Source: Ectobius pallidus (lineage: Eukaryota > Arthropoda > Insecta > Blattodea > Ectobiidae). Taken from it: a DNA stretch of 64,000 nucleotides. The notes below the pieces were generated by a model that worked only from the letters and a program-made list of their open reading frames with translations, had not been told where the DNA came from and searched no databases. Below, in pieces: positions 1-12,617 of the stretch. The position numbers were made by a program, and so were the translations under genes. The stretch spans positions 137,159,686 to 137,223,685 of the forward strand of contig CAXKWD010000005.1 of the NCBI GenBank assembly GCA_964059195.1. Direction: 5' to 3'. Every line of letters starts with the position of its first letter. Positions within the stretch are counted from its first letter, which is position 1.

Positions 1-195
1 TTTTCCCATGCTGCGCTTTCTAATCGTGGAATTGATTTTAAAGCCGGATTTTTAGCTGTTACATTAATTATTAATCGTTTAGTTTAGCCCTATGAATGTT
101 TCGCGTGTTAATAAATATAATGTTTTAATTATTTTGCTCTTAATTTTTTAATCTTCCAATTAATTATCGCGGGCGAAGCTGCGGGCACCTGCTAG
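1..195 (+). mobile_element. Helitron 3' terminal fragment (5' side outside the window)
   Basis: The segment ends in a GC-rich hairpin-like stretch (CGCGGGCGAAGCTGCGGGC, 169-186) followed after a few bases by CTAG at 192-195. That is the usual Helitron 3' arrangement. The preceding AT-rich tract (TTAATAAATATAATG, then GCTCTTAATTTTTTAATC) matches the sequence before the ends at 22177 and 25578, so all belong to one family. One base of the hairpin is mismatched (CTGCG rather than CCGCG), and the base after CTAG is C rather than the usual T, so this copy is decayed. The 5' end and any internal part lie upstream of the window. Confidence 0.7.
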
Positions 196-499
196 CTGTT
201 GAATAAAATGAAAATATCCTCCCTATAGTTCGACAAAGCAGAAAAGAATTTGCGTGCAAAATACTTGTTTGCAGCGGAGTGCTTGTTGGTAAGGGCGAGG
301 TTGTTGTTTTCGAACACTGCTTGGGGACAGATCGTTTCCCAAAAGAGTAACACTTTTTATTATACAACGTGATTGTTGCAACAATGGCTCCTCTCACCAT
401 AATTATGTTAGCATTGAAAACGTTCAGGCATATTTTGTTTGTAACTACCTTGTAGTCTTTTTTGCTCGAATTGAACTAGTTCATTTCCCTTCTACGCCA
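196..499. other. No gene seen
   Basis: AT-rich unique-looking sequence between a Helitron end and a SINE fragment. A 78-codon minus-strand open frame covers part of it but has no recognisable motif. Confidence 0.5.
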
Positions 500-640
500 A
501 GGTGCCGTAATTTTATCCCGCAGAAGAACTATTTCATGCCTGTAAATCTACAAACATGGACAAGTCAAGTTTATGCATAACTAAAGAAGGTAAAATTAGG
601 GATCAAATTCCGGCATCCGAGTCCCTTGTCAGCAGTACCA
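500..640 (-). mobile_element. SINE-D fragment (tRNA-derived SINE, degraded)
   Basis: The stretch beginning GGTGCCGTAATTTTATCCCG and continuing through TGTAAATCTAC matches the body of the copy at 58630-58762, which has a tRNA-like head on the minus strand. The head here is strongly decayed. Only GGATCAAATTCCGG near 600 may remain of the B-box region. Family membership rests on about 60 alignable bases read by eye. Confidence 0.5.
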
Positions 641-1609
641 ACCTCAAGAGATTTTAAATAACAGGAAGTACGAGTATATAGCTTAAGTTTAACATTTTCA
701 TTGTAGGACTATATATGCGTCAACGGCGGGGGGAAGCATAAAAGCAGAGAAATGAAATTAATAGACTAATGCTTCATGTTACATTATGAAGAATTTTATC
801 CACGCGTTAGGACTATCGTTCTTGAAAACAAGCCATTCACACTTATAAATCCGCTGATTTCACTTGATGAATGATTCTATTAATATAAATTCAGCTCTGG
901 AAGTGTTAAAGCATTACACTAAGAATGCTTCTTTTCCTGTAGAGATAAAGAACGACCAACATGAACCAAACATGCAATCAATAATTACTGTTATTCTTTC
1001 ATTCTTTCAATGTAACTGCCAAGATTAAGTATCTCAGAACGAGTTCCCCTCCTAATATTACCTGTTGGCCATTGCTTCATTTATACTAGAACACCTTTGA
1101 CAGCACGAATAGTTTTTCGGGGTCCAGTGTAGTGAAAGTGAGAGTGCATACACAACCCAAATACGTACTGTTATTCTGTCAAAACGTATCCCACAGCTAA
1201 TAACTGTAATGATATATGTTTTCCTCTGCAGATGGCATTCCAGTGGATAAGCAATACGGATTCAACACTATCATGTTATTCTCATCATGTTTTCAAATGG
1301 TCAAACTTTCCCCTTGTTTCTCACAGTATTTGCCATGGTTTCAAATAATGAGAATAGATTCGGGTTTAATATCCAGCTGAATAAAACAAAACTGTCTCAC
1401 ATTAAAAGTTTATCTAGTTGGGAAAATATAATTATTAGATCCTCTATCTGCAAGAACTTCTTCACTTAAACAAATTTAAATTCTATCAACTAAATAATAA
1501 GTAGAATTAGGGTGTATTTTTATATACAAATAACTGATTTAAAATTAAAAAAACTGATGAAATAAAAATTAACGTTCAGTAACTCTTATCTGAACGAGTA
1601 CAGAACTTT
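641..1609. repeat. Mostly unique AT-rich DNA with a short dispersed repeat at 786-850 (minus)
   Basis: The reverse complement of 791-810 reads CTAACGCGTGGATAAAATTC, identical to the core at 20481-20500 and close to cores near 3901, 30471 and 47143. This is one copy of dispersed family R1. The remainder shows no gene. A 60-codon open frame at 1287-1469 has no recognisable motif. Confidence 0.4.
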
Positions 1610-1695
1610 ACACTACTCGTATTCCTTTAGAACAACAGCTATTCGCTTCTGGAAATCACTGCCTAACCATCTCAAGAGCTGCCAAACAGTTCAAA
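1610..1695 (+). pseudogene. LINE reverse-transcriptase C-terminal remnant
   Basis: One frame reads YSYSFRTTAIRFWKSLPNHL before a stop. The pattern of an aromatic or basic run, then RFWKSLPNHL, resembles the extreme C terminus of non-LTR retrotransposon reverse transcriptases, where a phrase such as RxWNxLP is common. Only about 28 residues remain and no catalytic motif is present. The clade cannot be named. The resemblance is from general knowledge of these families, so the call is tentative. Confidence 0.4.
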
Positions 1696-1778
1696 TGTAA
1701 TTTAATCAAGTTCGTATATAGCAACAGCCGGTTAAGAATGATATTAAAAAGAAAGTATTTTTGCACTTCTTACACCCT

Positions 1779-1872
1779 TCATGCACCGAATGTCTAAAAT
1801 ATGGGAACCTCAACTTCCTGGGACCCTAAGGGCCTCCATGGCCTGTATAGGGAACACATACTTTACTTTTAT
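1779..1872 (+). mobile_element. SINE-C 3' fragment
   Basis: The segment running from CACCGAATGTCTAAAATATG through GGCCTCCATGGCCTGTATAG and ending in ACTTTACTTTT matches the 3' part of the complete SINE-C at 37926-38232 (minus). The tRNA-like head is absent, so this is a 5'-truncated copy. The CTTTA-type 3' tail is kept. Confidence 0.7.
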
Positions 1873-1876
1873 TAAG

Positions 1877-2655
1877 CAGTTCATGGTTTTTATTCCACAT
1901 CAGGTCCAAATTCAATATTCTTCTATGTCGTGTGAAACATTTTGCTCACCCTGATCTTGAATTCTGGCTTTGGACCTGGTTCTAAGTGAATCAGTTGCGC
2001 CCCCTTACCCTACAAAAAAACTAGATATCTAATTAATAAAGATATTCTAATCACAAGGAAAACAATGAATAACTGAAGGTGCCATGCGACAGTTTCCAAC
2101 AATTTTTACAGAGTCTGGAATATCGTTACAGAGACAAGAAGCAGTTATCTGTGATATTGAAAAACTCGTTCTGGCATTTCACTCTTTAGCTTTCCCATGA
2201 TTCAGCTATCGACTTCCAATTAAAATTAACACACGTTCACTTCCTTATTATTTTATGAAAGAGCTCTTCATAGACAAAGGGAAAAAGTACTCGTTATGTT
2301 TTAAGGGTTTTAAATGTTTTCCTTCCAACATCAATTTACAGAATAGTGCAGTGTGTACATAAAATCATAACCATTACAATCATCAACATTCTCCATTTTT
2401 TGTTTGTTTGTTTTTTGTTGTTGTTTGTTCACCATTTGTTTTTATTGTGGCAGAGAATCAGCGTACAACAAAGTTAAACCTCTTTTGCCATCTATGTTTT
2501 CAGAGTTTCTCCATCGTTTCTTTGATATAATTTTCCCTCCGAACATTTATCAATGTATTGCTGACATAGCCTAAACAGAAAGAAATAGGCCCTTAAATTA
2601 TCCCTAAACGTATATAAATATTTTTAAGTTTTAAGAAATTAATGTTCTTACAATT
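1877..2655. other. No gene seen; T/G low-complexity tract
   Basis: AT-rich DNA with an interrupted TTTG/TTG run around 2396-2433. No coding or repeat family was recognised. Confidence 0.4.
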
Positions 2656-2658
2656 ATA

Positions 2659-2816
2659 AAATTACAACATTTATTTCCAAAATGAAATAAGCGTTCACCA
2701 TATCCTTCTTAGTGATTATGAATAAAATAACAAAATAAAATTACAACATTAATTTCCAAAATAAAACAAGCGTTCGCCATATCCTTCCTACTTATTATGA
2801 ATAAAATAAAAAATAA
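2659..2816. repeat. Tandem duplication, two units of about 79 bp
   Basis: Two adjacent units both contain AAAATTACAACATT, TTTCCAAAAT, AAGCGTTC, CCATATCCTTC and TTATGAATAAAATAA in the same order. The first starts near 2659 and the second near 2738. They differ at about ten positions, so the duplication is not recent. Confidence 0.75.
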
Positions 2817-3242
2817 TTAAAATATATTGAAAACTGTCGTAATTAGAATGTAAATAATTTCAGACTACACTTCGGCAAACAATACTGAATGCCAAATTAC
2901 AAATAAAGTTTATGATTAATTTAGATATAATATAAGAATGCATTTTAAAGCAGTACTATTGTAAATGAAACAAATATCTTTGATTGGGTAGATCCATGAC
3001 GGTGAGAGTAAATTTGTAAATGTACCATACTTTAACGGTAATTAATGGTGTATTTCCTCCATTAAACTCCTTAGGATTTTGTCTTGGAATTCAGCTATAA
3101 ACTTAAGAAAACCTTGGAGGTAAATTCCTATCAACTTCAGGATTAACAAAACAGTATCAGGATAATCAGGACTAATAAGGATTAAATTTAGTACGAGGTG
3201 AATCCTTTAAAAATATCTTACAATGCCTGTTGCTTTATATAC

Positions 3243-3257
3243 TTTTTTTTTTTTTTT
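3243..3257. repeat. Poly-T run
   Basis: An uninterrupted run of about 15 T bases, possibly the poly-A tail of a minus-strand retroelement. No body was recognised beside it. Confidence 0.6.
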
Positions 3258-3358
3258 GTAATTTATTATTACAGCATGCCCCATTACGGAGTAATATTAC
3301 ATGCATTACATGCCATAATTTCAAGTTGAATAATGATAATATATACATTGTTTAAAAC

Positions 3359-3632
3359 AAAGATACTTAGAATAAATTCAAGTAAAATTACATAGAATAA
3401 TAATAAATCCCTAAAGAAAGTCTTATTTACATTTTCCTTAAATGCTGCTCTTGTTCTTGTTCTTGTCCATGTTAGATGTGTACATGCCAATCTAAATGTT
3501 TACTTTCGCATTCTGTCAGTTAATTATAATTTAAAAGGTACTTAGGATAAATTAAAATAAAATTTCATAGAATAATATCAAATCCCTACAGAAAGTCTTA
3601 TTTACATTTTCCTTATATACTGCTCTTCTTCA
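3359..3632. repeat. Direct repeat pair about 180 bp apart
   Basis: The stretch at about 3359-3452 (ATACTTAGAATAAATTCAAG through AGTCTTATTTACATTTTCCT) recurs at about 3537-3632 in the same order, with scattered substitutions. The pair looks like an old local duplication. A 68-codon minus-strand frame crosses the first copy but has no motif. Confidence 0.65.
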
Positions 3633-3834
3633 TGTGTTTATTATCTCTGAACATACCCCTATCACAGCCCCAATGAATTACAGAAAGTATGAAATGCTCT
3701 TAGATGTCTGGATTCTAGCTGATTCATGGTGACTGGCCAGTTGTTACCATTCTTCCTTATTTATATACCTTGTGTTATATGTAATTTAAATGTATGTATT
3801 AATATATGCAATCTTCACGTAAATTCATCAGTGG

Positions 3835-4035
3835 GCTTTAAGATTGAAAGCAATGAGGAAAATTTAAGTGAAGTAGATGGTTTCCATATATGACAATACT
3901 AACTTGTGGATAAAAAGTCCTCATATTTTGTATATATAAAGCACTAGTCTATTGATCTTATTTCTATGCTTGGAAACAATTTTTAAGGTGACGAATATAT
4001 ACGTCAGTAGAAGTAAAAAGGTTAAGAGTAATTAT
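3835..4035 (+). repeat. Dispersed repeat R1 copy
   Basis: This copy shares AACTTGTGGATAAAA with 47143 and a GGTGACG...AAAAAGGTTAAG end with 20550-20605. The R1 family has five recognisable copies in the window. No terminal repeats or tRNA-like head were found, so its class is unknown. Confidence 0.4.
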
Positions 4036-5037
4036 TAATCAGTATATTTTTGTATGTCTCGTTTGTATTAGGCCTAAACAGAAGTAGGATAACTTAACAA
4101 CTGCTAAACACACATAACACAGTTATAACAACAGAATGAAACATCATTTACAACCCGAATGCAAAAGATTGAATTTAAATTTATCCTTTTTCAGTGGTGT
4201 TGCAATGCGTCTGTTCAATAAAAACCGAATGAAGCCCATAACGGTAATCTGAAGAAAGTTTAAATATGCCTATCTGTACATCAATGACCAGAGAATAATT
4301 ATTTTTGTATGTTCAGTGATTTTTAGGAGTAATTATGACAATACTGCATCTTAAACGTAATAATGTTTCAATATCTTAGGCCTATACAATACAAGGACAT
4401 CCTTTTTCTTTTTTCCTTTTTTGTTCTCTTTACAATTTCGTTTCAACATACTGACACGTTGTTAAGACCAATAACAGATAAAATTATCCTTTGGTAATAA
4501 AATAATATGAAATGAATAAATAAAATTACAATGCAAGCCTACTAGCCAGCGATACAACTGAGGTGAGTATGCATCTATCCCTAACCATCTTCAAGCGATG
4601 TAAACTCTGGTTGTAAACATGTGCTACCTATAAACTTAAGCAGGCATCTATTCGTTTCTTCCTTCAGAATAATTGAACGCCAGTCTGCAAGTTCTTTGTA
4701 ATTAAAAATTACCGGCAAGAAACGAAAATGTGAAACAGATGGAAGATAGATTACATCCGAAACCACTCAGATCCTCGCTAGAGGTCGAGGGTTAGACACA
4801 CATTAATTCCATGCAACATCCACTTGTTGCAGTTACGTAATCTCTTTGTGCATCCCATATAACAATACATTAACAATCTTCCCAAAAATCTTCGCTCGTA
4901 ACTCAGTGTTTGCTGCAAACAATTATTATTAAAGACGAGAACTCTTTTCGTTATCCATGTATACACTTATTAGCAATTATAACTTTGAAATACAAAAATT
5001 TAGCGTTTTAATACCACGAACATTTTGATGAGTGACT
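4036..5037. other. No gene seen
   Basis: AT-rich sequence. Two minus-strand frames of about 61 codons (4581-4766 and 4778-4966) lie side by side, but neither shows a known motif or flanking splice signals good enough to call exons. Confidence 0.4.
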
Positions 5038-5090
5038 AGGCCAGTGTTTTCCAAACCTTTTTGGCCATGATACACTTTTCGTTTAAAGGA
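5038..5090 (+). mobile_element. Possible hAT-type transposon end
   Basis: CAGTGTTTTCCAAACCTTTT resembles the ends of Charlie-like hAT elements, which often start CAGTG or CAGGG followed by a TTxCCAAxC phrase. No matching opposite end or target duplication was found nearby, so this is a weak call. Confidence 0.25.
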
Positions 5091-5320
5091 ACAAAATAAT
5101 CATAATTTTCTTTGCAATACCGGTAGCTTTCACTAAAGGTTACAATTTTAACTTATGTACTTAATGAAAAACGTTTTACTATTTAAATTATTTTCATTTT
5201 CTAATTGGGCTATTGTGTATAATGTCAATTCTTCCTTTATGCTCATTTGTAATATATTAATTAGGCCCATACATACTAATCTAACATAGCCTATGTCTTA
5301 TTACAATATTGTTTTAAACT

Positions 5321-5895
5321 AACGCAAGTTACTTGTCTAAAATATCGCATAATGTATCTACTATTGCTTATTCTCATAGACTCCTTTTCAAAGTTAATTC
5401 TGACTACCACTCTTACAACACCCGACATAAAAACAGCATAGCACTGTCGAAACACTCTACCCATCTATTCGAATCTTCTCCATACTACTTATGCTCTAAA
5501 GTATTTAATTCACTCCCCTCTCATATCACATCACAAAAAACAGAAATTTCATTTAAGAAAATGCTTAAATCCTTTCTTTTATCAAACTGTTTTTATAATA
5601 TAAGTGATCTCTATTCTTTGTAAGTGTGTATATACTATATTCTTAAATTTATCATTCAATTTGTATAATTCATCTTTCATATACTGTAAAAATAGAGCTA
5701 GAAATAATATTAAAATGAATAATGTAAAATGTAGCATGTTTAAATATTGAACATGCATTGAATATTTGTATGTAAATTATTAATTTGTAAATGTGTGTGT
5801 TAAACTTTAAGAAATGTAGTTTATAAGTATATGTAAACTATGTAAAACACTGTACTGTGTAAGAAAATAAACAAACTATAAACTATAAACTAAGA
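5321..5895 (+). pseudogene. 5'-truncated LINE: reverse-transcriptase C terminus plus 3' UTR
   Basis: An open frame ending at 5623 encodes about 96 residues. It contains YNTRHKN (residues 28-34) followed by a YYLCSKVFNSLPSHI segment (52-66) and a basic FKKMLKSFLL tail. Phrases of this kind (YNTR..., then xxNxLPxxI) are typical of the C-terminal end of reverse transcriptases in several non-LTR clades. No catalytic FADD-type motif is present, so only the last part of the ORF is kept. The stop is followed by about 270 bases of AT-rich 3' UTR. That ends in GAAAATAAAC and a short repeated tail of AAACTAT units at about 5870-5893, consistent with a retrotransposon 3' end with a simple-repeat tail. 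The copy is dead by truncation. The clade is not certain. Confidence 0.6.
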
Positions 5896-5932
5896 ATAAA
5901 TAGTCTTAATTAAAATTTCTTTAAAAACGTGA

Positions 5933-6082
5933 TCACAAATTCCATAAAAAGTATAATCGTCTTTAAAATTGTAGTTGTAGACTTCCTGGATATGGCAAAT
6001 TAACACCGAAACACATCGTGAAAAATGATTACCACAACTACAATTTTAACGTAGAAGAGACATTTTATGGAATTTATGACCT
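5933..6082. repeat. Inverted repeat (small hairpin element)
   Basis: The left arm from about 5933 contains AAATTCCATAAAA and AAAATTGTAGTTGT. The right arm from about 6033 contains ACAACTACAATTTTAA and TTTTATGGAATTTATGAC. The arms are about 45 bp and are separated by a loop of roughly 60 bp. It could be a MITE-like element or a remnant of one. No target duplication was identified. Confidence 0.6.
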
Positions 6083-6173
6083 CCTTGCTGAGAGTTCTGT
6101 TTTTCATAAATTATTCAATTTAATGTTAAAAACAATAACCAAAGAATTTTCAGAGTCATGTAAATGATACAGC

Positions 6174-6197
6174 AAAAAAAAAAAAAAAAAAAAAAAT
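6174..6197. repeat. Poly-A run
   Basis: About 24 consecutive A bases. It may be a retroelement tail, but no body is recognisable upstream. Confidence 0.7.
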
Positions 6198-9100
6198 TTG
6201 GAAATTCAATATCATGATTGATGTTTTTGCTGTTAAGTTGACGTTGGGAGTAGCCTAATGAATGTCAGCTGGATCCTCATGTCATACTCACCGAAATATA
6301 AAGTAGCTGAACCTTTCAAATGTACGAATATTTGAACGTGTGCTGATATATCGAAAAGGAAACCATCGGAAGCGTTAAGAGAGAGTGAAATATGTATTCC
6401 GCTTGTTAGTTTCTGACATTTATAGCACAACTAGTATGGGAGTTATGAATGTGAACCACATAGTATTCGGGTCTGATCTCGTATAGACCTTCAAACACTT
6501 CCTATGTGAGTGCTTGGAGCAATGTATCTTGCTGACTTATTTATTACATTATTTCAAAAGAACGCGAAAGAGAATTGCACAATAACAAATAATGATTAAT
6601 GCGATTTAATTATGAAACGCATATGGTTTTCATTTTAAACTTCCTGTTCTTTTATTTTGTCTTCAAGAAATTGTAAACACACGATTAAAATATTATCCTG
6701 AAAATAATTGTAACTAAGGGTATACACATATTATAGTAATGATAAAAGATACTGCAACAATATAATATAGCAAAACGATAAGAGATAGCAGCGATTATTA
6801 AAGGTGGTAGTGACAATAAGTTATTAGCATAACAATGGCCTAACGTTAATTCAGAATCTAGTGCTTAGGTACTAAACCCACTTTTATCAATTGACAATTT
6901 TGACAACATGGCTTATATTTCGTACATTCAAGTAAGCCTAAAAATTCACGGCCTAATACAGACATGATCAAGATGTTCTCATCTAAATATGTAAATTTGC
7001 ATGTATAATATACTATGTATATATAGCCTGTATAGTAATTTTCACTATTACAGGGATTTAAAGCGACTGCGTATTAACTTTTGTTTTCAAATACAAACGA
7101 TGCTTTGACTAAATAACTTTTCTTCCCTACACCAGACTTTAAATGATAAAATTTGTAGGCCAGATTTCATTTTGTCACAATTTATGACAGGCCATGGAAA
7201 ATTTGGGAATTATTTCTTAAGATTTCATATTATTTGAGTCAGTGGTTATAATATTGTAACTGTCAAGAACCAATACTGACTGTACTGTAAACCACGTTTT
7301 GTTTGATTGTCCTATATTTGACTCCAGCTAAATGTACTTTTTGCAGATTGTGATGATACATCCACACGCCAAAAATCTTCAAGAACATTATATGCTTTGC
7401 AAAATTAGCATTTTATATGTTAAAAACGGTCAACTTCAAAAGGAATAAAAACTTATAAGTAAATAACATATACTGTACATTTAGTATCAGTTATGTATAT
7501 ATGATGTAAATTCAGCCTCATTAAACATTATTTTTCAGCTGATACTGTTTTTATTACAAACAGGCTACAGCAGTTCCTCCTCATTGGGAAGAAGATTTAA
7601 AGTAGGCCTACTGTTATTTCTCTATTTCTAAAGGGTTGCTTTTCAGGAGGTTGGGATGATACGAAGTTGGTGGGGGTTACTTTCCATGAAACTTGGGGGG
7701 AGGTGAGTTATGAAGCTAAGGGGTGGGAATGAATGCAAAAGAAAAAGGAAAACTAAATAATACAATTTATAATCCGCACATAATAATATTCTGTAGATGT
7801 AAATGATAGTTTAGGTATACTTACAAAATAAAAATGTAATACTAATATAGAAATCTAAATACCAAAACTCAGTAATGTTAAAATCACAAGAACACTAATA
7901 AATGTATATAACGTGTTTTGGGTTAAATAATAGCCGAACGAGTAACACGTCAATCCTTAACATATACAAATTAAAACATATGCCTATTTACATAACCAAA
8001 TGATTATGTATTAATTTTTTTTATATGAGAAACACTAATAAAGGATTCTGCACTAGAAACAATATCTGCAAGCAACACAGCTGCACTGGACTCCATCTTA
8101 TTTTCCTGTGTCAGTATGTATCAAACTGGACGTGAGTCTTCTCCATATTCGGAATGAATGAGGATCGGGTTTCGAAGCTAGACAGTTCACTTTCCTCTCG
8201 AGAAAAAAAAAACAAAGTCCTAAGTAATTCTCACATCACGTTCGGATGTCCTTAACTTGCCTTCACGTAGTCTTTCCGTCTGCACACACACACACACATG
8301 CATTTGAATTTCTAGACTGCGGCGCCACTCAAACCTATTTGCATTTGTTTGATCAAAGCGTCACGATCCACTACTATGTTAAAACGTTTTAGTTAGAAGT
8401 TTCATGTCTTGCTTAATTTCTTCTGCAAAGGAATACCAATACGCTAAGTGAAATTTACTTCTATGTCAGGGTTTTTATAGTAAAGAAATAAAATGTGTTA
8501 TTTTAGTTCTCACGTAGACGCTTATGGTTCAGGGATTTAGAGGCCACTGAATTTTTAGACTTGCAGCAGGTGGTAATTGGTTCTTTGCACTGGTCGTTAT
8601 TGTCATCAGGGCAACCAGAAAGATTAAACCAATTGTGATCAATGGCCAAACCCTTGATGTGAGTTGTAGCACATTGCCTATATCAATAAACTGGTGATAA
8701 GGTATTTTAATATGTACCTATGTTTAAAGGCAGAAGCTGAACTTGTTACAATTAACAAAAAAATAGGAGATTTTTTCCTGATTTTCAATTGTTTCTTCCA
8801 AACCAGCCTTCTCTGTGAAATTTAACTTTAGATCTATATGTTTTATATTATATTTGGAACATACATTCTTCAAAATTCGAGGCTACGATGTGAGTGAAAC
8901 TCCAGCTAAGGAACAGCCTACATGTAACACCAAATTAACATAATTATGCAACATTTCGTTTAATTATTCAGAAAATCTAAAGGTACGGATGTTAGGTTAT
9001 GTATAGAATTTCCTTATTCACATAATTTTATTGTAAGTGTTTGTTCGACAGCACCAATAAAATCCACTGGTTCCATTATTAAACTACGATACTTTCCATG

Positions 9101-10360
9101 AATATAGGCTAATTTACTTATTTTGAAATACTTGAACTGACTAGAAAATTATGTTTGAAACAAGCTCATAGGCTTGAATCTAATACTAACACATAATATT
9201 ACAGAACAGGGGTTTCCAACTGGAGAAGTGGTTGAAAATACATTAATTTAACAGCCAAACGTTTTATTAAAATATACTATACATAAATAAGTATTTAGTT
9301 TTATTTTACACAATTTTTTTAACCAACGTATGTATATCACCTCTAGCATGAGATTTACTCTGTGGCGTTGTATATATTATATTATATGATATGATATAAA
9401 TAAAATAAACTTAGTTTTGGTGAAATAGATTTTATTTCGTAATTCCATGTGTTTTTATTGCCAAATTTTATAAATTGAAGTCAGTTAAAATACTTAACTC
9501 AGAATTTTTATGTGATTATTGGTGCAAGATATAAGCAAAATAAGATTACTTCTACTATTACTAATGTAATAATTATTATACTAAAGTTATATTATACAAA
9601 TATCTGCGGGTTATTGACTTTTTGTTAAAGTGGATGAATGAAACATTTAAAATCTTTAAACAATATTGCTGACAAGATAAATAATATACAGAAAACAATC
9701 CTACTCTATCAAAGTTACCCAAAATTTATACGAAATTTCCAATTTATTAGTGCAGACTCTGTGAATTCATCGAACCATGTAATTCAACTTCACGCTAGTA
9801 AAAAGATAAACGTAATCTGTTCATTGTTGAAGACAAATAGGAAAGCACTCCACAACATAGCCTTGTCTGACATAATTATCACCATACAGGTGGCTGCGTT
9901 ATCATGTTTCAACATCGCAGCCCCATCTTCATAATCGTCACGTCGCCGTGAAAGTAAAAACAGAAACAATAAATCTACCACCTAGCCGGCACACATTTAG
10001 CTCAAAGGAAGCTTCTTCATCCGTTAATGAAAGTCTCCTCACCTTCACTGCTAAAGTGGTTCCAAGACGAACGTTATTTCCAGCGATTAATGCCATTTTT
10101 TATTTGAAGAGTAAAATAAATCTTTTATTTCTTCGGGGTATTTCTTTTTTTAGCGGAATGCTTTGCCGAATCTGTTTCCTACTTCACGTATAGAACAAAA
10201 TAATATAAAATGTACTCGTGGGAAAAATGCGTACAGAAGTTCTCAGTCCATCAAGGTGGACTAAAACTGATTAAGAATACATGCTGAGAATATAATGTTT
10301 ATTGTTGATAGGACTCATACATTAGTTTAAATCTAGTAAGGTGACCTTTCTGTTTGATTT
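6198..10360. other. No gene seen over about 4.2 kb
   Basis: AT-rich DNA without a supported gene. A short CA run lies at 8283-8298. Near 9209 the phrase CAGGGGTTTCCAACTGG resembles a hAT-type end but has no partner. A G-rich patch at 7620-7730 is probably low complexity. Overlapping frames at 9638-10193 (63-98 codons on both strands) show no known motif. Confidence 0.4.
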
Positions 10361-10362
10361 GC

Positions 10363-10364
10363 AT

Positions 10365-10398
<34 letters not shown>

Positions 10399-10401
10399 AA
10401 T

Positions 10402-10449
<48 letters not shown>

Positions 10450-10506
10450 CACTACCACTACCATTACTAGCACCTCAACTACTACTACAACTACTTCAAC
10501 CATCAC
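10363..10506. repeat. TAC/CTA trinucleotide microsatellite
   Basis: A long run of CTA units with interruptions grades into CAC, CAT and CAA triplets. Translating it gives poly-Leu or poly-Val frames on either strand, which are artefacts. Confidence 0.9.
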
Positions 10507-10639
10507 CACTAGCCTACTCCTACTTGCACAAACTAAAGATTTGATGCCATTTTTGCTTGCCTGAATTTTTAATATCTTATTTATCACAATAACTAATGCG
10601 GTTATTTACCAGAAAAGACCATGTGGAAACTATACTGTG

Positions 10640-10925
10640 TCTGTTATTAGCGTTGCTGACTATGGGTCCGAAGTTCCGGTTTCGATCCCGGTACCTTCTC
10701 GGATTTTTCTGATGTTGGAAGATCTGGGATTGGAAGCAAACAGCTTCATGACGCCAATTGAGGAGCTACTTGATAAATAATAGCGGCCACGGTCTTGGAA
10801 ACCATCAGTTACGGCCGTGGGAGTCGGCATGCTGCCCACATGCCCCCAATTCTGCTGCCTGCCTATCGTAGAGGACGCAGCTTTCGGATGGTCGGCCAAG
10901 TCCCACAAGGGATACAGTGCCATGG
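10640..10925 (+). mobile_element. SINE-A copy (tRNA-derived)
   Basis: The tRNA-like head includes TTAGCGTTGCTGACTATGGG and a B-box-like GGTTTCGATCCCGG. It is followed by the family body: CTCGGATTTTTCTGA, CACATGCCCCCAAT, CTGCCTATCGTAGAGGACGC and CGGATGGTCGGCC. It aligns with the complete copy at 40366-40631 and is diverged, including an insertion-like stretch after the head. A 100-codon minus frame across it is an artefact. Confidence 0.75.
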
Positions 10926-10989
10926 AGAGAATGTCTATCATTATAATTGACCTGTAAACCAATATCGCCTACCAATGTGTAGGGACTAG

Positions 10990-12615
10990 AGAACTAAATT
11001 AGGAGTGCGTAATTGGTAATACGAAATGCGAAGAAGGACATAAGTTTCGCACTCTGGATCGATGCAAGCACAAGCTCATTATGTAAGAAAAATCGTTATA
11101 AATGAAAATATTATATTAAGATAGATTTTATTATTTTCTTCATTAAGCATTTTATTGTGAAATTATATCACTTAACAGTACTTGAAGTTAATTTGTTGGT
11201 AAAAGTCTTTTGGCGAAAACTCATCTCGTAATGTTTTAATTGTGATTAAACTTGATGACAATTAAGAAGTTTGACTGATTCTTCTGGGGTCCATATTTCT
11301 AGGAACTTATAAAAAATGCAAGGCTTTCTAAAGTAGTCTATACAAAACACAATTGCATTGTCGCAATAGAGATGGCGATGATAATGATGATGATAATGGC
11401 GACAAGATTTGATAATGACGCTAGTATAAATAATAACAAAAATAATGATGATAGTCTACTGACTGCACGCTGCCTAATATAGGTTTTAAAAACTCAAGAA
11501 GCTCAAAATCTGCACCTAATTAAAACAAAGTAAACGTTGCATAACGCTTTAAAAACTTCTACCGGAATGCCAGAAGAATGTTGTTCTCTTTCTGCAAATA
11601 TTTGTCTGCGTACCCAATGAAAAATTGTCTCTCCAGTATAAGTAGACTAAAATTAATACTCTTGTCGAGTCACGCTTAAGAAATAAAATGCTTTTCCACT
11701 TTCGGTTTCGTTTCATCCTGAAGTTGCAAGCTCCAATTCCCACATACTGTAAACACAGACGACATTTAAGAACATTATGAAATGTAAGTAATGAGAATAA
11801 AAGAAGCCAGCTTGGGCTGGAAGAGAATCACAACAATTCGTGCACGACAATTTGCCAAAAAGATTAATATCACGTTATACGTGATTTACAACGATGATAT
11901 AACTGGAATTCATCGAGGAATTTATTGTGTTTGCAGATGGCTCTAACGGGCTCAAAATCAGCCAATAATACAATGGGATGAGAGACCTAAAATGTTATGA
12001 GAAAAAAACATCTAAAATATCCTTCCAATAATATTCATCTATACAAATACATTTTAATATTCTCCGGATGTGCACTTTTCTTACGTTTTGTGATCCCATG
12101 ATAACAAAGAATAAATTTATTAAACGAATCTAAAATTATTTCATGAAACGTTGAAGCTTACTTTTGATTCAAACATGTTCTTTCATTAATCAAATTTTAG
12201 GTTCTTTCATGAATCAAATTTCAGGTTCTATTGACTGAATGTTCTATTTCAAAACGGACACCAGCAAGTAAAATATATAACCCATAGATAACAACTGTTA
12301 GGCTACTATCGCTGTGGGGGAGAAAAAAAACTTTTACTAACGTTAACAGAGTTAATTCGGGCCTGTTCTTTAATTTCATCTATCTATTTTAAAGCAATAT
12401 TATATAGTCTAGGTTATCTCAGAAGTAAGAATTTTTTTGTATGTATATTATTGGAAAACAACTTCTACTGAAATATGTAGTACAATTCTACAATTCCGAA
12501 GTACGAGATGGCCGACGTGATCATTGTAGCCTTGTATCTTGGATAGCTTGGGTCTAGAACATATCAGATTGGGGAATTTGTGGTTTTCCTCCCTGCTAAT
12601 ATTGCTTCGTAATTA
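10990..12615. other. No gene seen
   Basis: AT-rich DNA with a short GAT-rich patch near 11370-11400. A 64-codon minus frame at 11549-11743 has no motif. Confidence 0.4.
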
Positions 12616-12617
12616 AA

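Noticed and set aside
10333..10587. 84-codon poly-valine and 67-codon poly-leucine frames
   Set aside because: They are translations of a TAC/CTA microsatellite on the two strands.
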